Shown here: in pieces, positions 62,801-64,000 of the stretch
Layout of the letters: every line of letters begins with the position of its first letter
Numbering within the stretch: position 1 is the first letter of the stretch
Position numbers and translations under genes: made by a program
Notes under the pieces: generated by a model
Told to the model about the DNA's origin: nothing
Database searches by the model: none
Seen by the model: the letters and a program-made list of their open reading frames with translations, nothing else
Assembly (NCBI GenBank): GCA_964036275.1
Contig: OZ038434.1
Location: 5,475,060 to 5,539,059 of the forward strand
DNA from: Litoditis marina
Taxonomy: Eukaryota > Nematoda > Chromadorea > Rhabditida > Rhabditidae
Reading direction: 5' to 3'
Length of the DNA stretch: 64,000 nt

Positions 62801-64000
62801 GATTAGTATATGACTTTGTATAACAAATTAAATGTTTTGTGTTTTAATCAAATGTTTTTCTAGGGTGTATCGATTCTGTTGAACGCCTGGCTTCTAGTTG
62901 CAGTTCAGTCAAGTGTTCACGGATGTACCCAGGTATGCACCGAAATCACGCCAATCACTTCCACTGACGCGTTTGTGCATGATCCATGCAGTACTTCTAG
63001 GAAGCAAAAAGAGACCCGACTTGTGGAAATGAATGTCACGCAATGATCTTCATGTTCGTGAGAGAATGACTTGCGGCAATGATAAACGACAAGCCAATGA
63101 TCAACATTTTCCATTTCCGAAACTTTGCGTCAATCCTTTTTGGGAATTCAATCCATTTCAAGAAGCCCAATTAGCCAAACAACAACGAACAACACCAAGT
63201 AGTTATCAAGTAGAAAAGACATGTTTCTGCGAGATACTATTTACACAGCAGAAATTGAGATATACAGTATGCTTCCATCTTTGCAAAAGTGAATGCTCAG
63301 GTTCCCCTGATTCGTGAAAGTCTTCTGGCCAATCGCCTGTTCCATTTGGTGGAAAGTGTGTGGTCCTTCTGCATTCCATTGGCTGTAATCGTTGTCATGG
63401 ACGCCAGTGTTGTCATCAAAAGCACGTGAGTTTGTCACGTAGAGAAACGTCAAAGGCACGTGGAAAAACGTTAAAAGTACGTGAGTTTCTCACGTGAAGA
63501 AACGTCAGAAGCACGTGAGTTTATCACGTAGAGAAGCGTCAAAAGCACGTAAGTTTGTCACGTAAAGAAAGGTCAAAAGCACGTAAGTTTGTCACGTAAA
63601 GAAAGGTCAAAAGCATGTGAGTTTGTCATGTAAAAATCATCGAAACTACGTGAGTTCCTTTACGTAGAAAACGTCAAAAGCACGTGAGTTTGAAAAACAG
63701 CAGTTCAAAAAACGTGAACTGCGTACACAAAACTTCTCGATGAACAACTGGGTTCTGTATGTTCTTCACGTCCGCAAACGAAAGGGAAAATAGAACACTC
63801 ATGAAAGACGCATAATTTTCACATCTACGGTTACGTTATACGGTACTGATACTGGTATTCAATCTATGATGCTCAACTATATTCTATTCAGAGTTTTCCC
63901 TCGTTTGAAAGAAAGTAAGGGACGAAGAAAATCTGCGTTGGAGGAAATCATAAAACTGACCCGAAGCAGTACACTTCGAATCAAGGTAAAGAAAACGCAT
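59868..64000 (+). CDS. Class A (rhodopsin-like) GPCR, probably a neuropeptide receptor; 3' part outside the window
   Basis: Seven exons keep the frame from the ATG (268 aa to the last junction): 59868-59933, 60668-60804, 61118-61283, 62128-62274, 62864-62932, 63301-63425, 63892-63985. The extracellular N-terminus has sequon NDT. TM1 contains IGIPANIYVL, TM2 CSMAAADLCSLLL, and TM3 ends LRYLAICHPL, the DRY-box position with Leu for Asp (146-148). C122 before TM3 and C193 in the second outer loop can form the usual disulfide. TM4 and TM5 follow, then a basic third inner loop (KESKGRRKSALEEI). TM6, TM7 and the tail lie beyond the window. The LRY...HPLYH context resembles the nematode gnrr (GnRH/AKH-receptor-related) group, a guess only. 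An acceptor (CTATTGCAG) 19 nt before the ATG suggests trans-splicing. Intron 6 carries the 34-bp donor-site array. Confidence 0.88.
63415..63695 (+). repeat. 34-bp tandem array copied from an exon-intron boundary
   Basis: About eight units of 34 bp (one shortened by 13 bases, one of 33), each with the core AAAGCACGTGAGTTTGTCAC or close to it. The first unit is the end of GPCR exon 6 (ATCAAAAGCAC) plus its donor GTGAGT at 63426. Donor-like GTGAGT or GTAAGT hexamers recur at 63481, 63515, 63549, 63583, 63617, 63650 and 63684. Confidence 0.9.

Noticed and set aside
63415..63695. Considered as a CRISPR-like array because of the regular 34-bp spacing
   Set aside because: The units are contiguous, without unique spacers, and copy an exon-intron boundary in an animal gene.

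Overview
The window is metazoan nuclear DNA, most probably from a free-living or parasitic nematode. Evidence: a muscle myosin heavy chain very close to C. elegans UNC-54, a bestrophin whose N-terminus and neck look like the nematode bestrophins, a chemoreceptor-like serpentine receptor, TTTCAG-type 3' splice sites, and splice acceptors lying 0-20 nt before several start codons, as expected of spliced-leader trans-splicing. The genes are very rich in introns (46 coding exons in the myosin gene, about nine in C. elegans unc-54), so this is not C. elegans or a close relative; I cannot name the genus.

Six protein-coding loci are supported. (1) 1537-3442, minus: a 7TM chemoreceptor-like gene lacking a recognisable N-terminal exon. 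(2) 5933-11537, plus: a complete 12-exon bestrophin anion channel, 596 aa. (3) 15022-19472, plus: a 9-exon two-PDZ protein, 366 aa. (4) 22117-42342, minus: a complete muscle myosin heavy chain, 46 exons, 1941 aa. (5) 44261-48279, minus: a 9-exon LAMP-family membrane protein, 293 aa, of UNC-46/LAMP5 character. (6) 59868 to past the window end, plus: a class A neuropeptide-receptor-like GPCR, cut off after the third intracellular loop. For loci 2-5 every exon junction keeps the reading frame from start to stop; locus 6 does so as far as the window reaches.

Between and inside the genes are many repeats: at least 11 copies of a ~130 bp MITE with CACGTGA-bearing ends, several foldback MITEs, a composite tRNA-derived SINE family, two long clusters of alternating G- and C-homopolymers arranged as palindromes (14.6-15.0 kb and 19.6-21.1 kb), a CTCGAAAA minisatellite enclosed by terminal inverted repeats and a 6-bp target duplication inside a myosin intron, and a cluster of CTCATGAG palindromes (53.5-54.4 kb). 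The 11.5 kb from 48.3 to 59.8 kb contains no gene I can support.

The most unusual signals are a 34-bp tandem array in the last GPCR intron that repeats the exon-intron boundary itself, giving eight GTRAGT donor sites in a row, and the palindromic poly-G/poly-C family with a conserved AATGTCGACATT-like spacer. The genes show no shared pathway beyond plausible neuromuscular roles (muscle myosin, LAMP/UNC-46-like trafficking protein, neuropeptide GPCR, anion channel).
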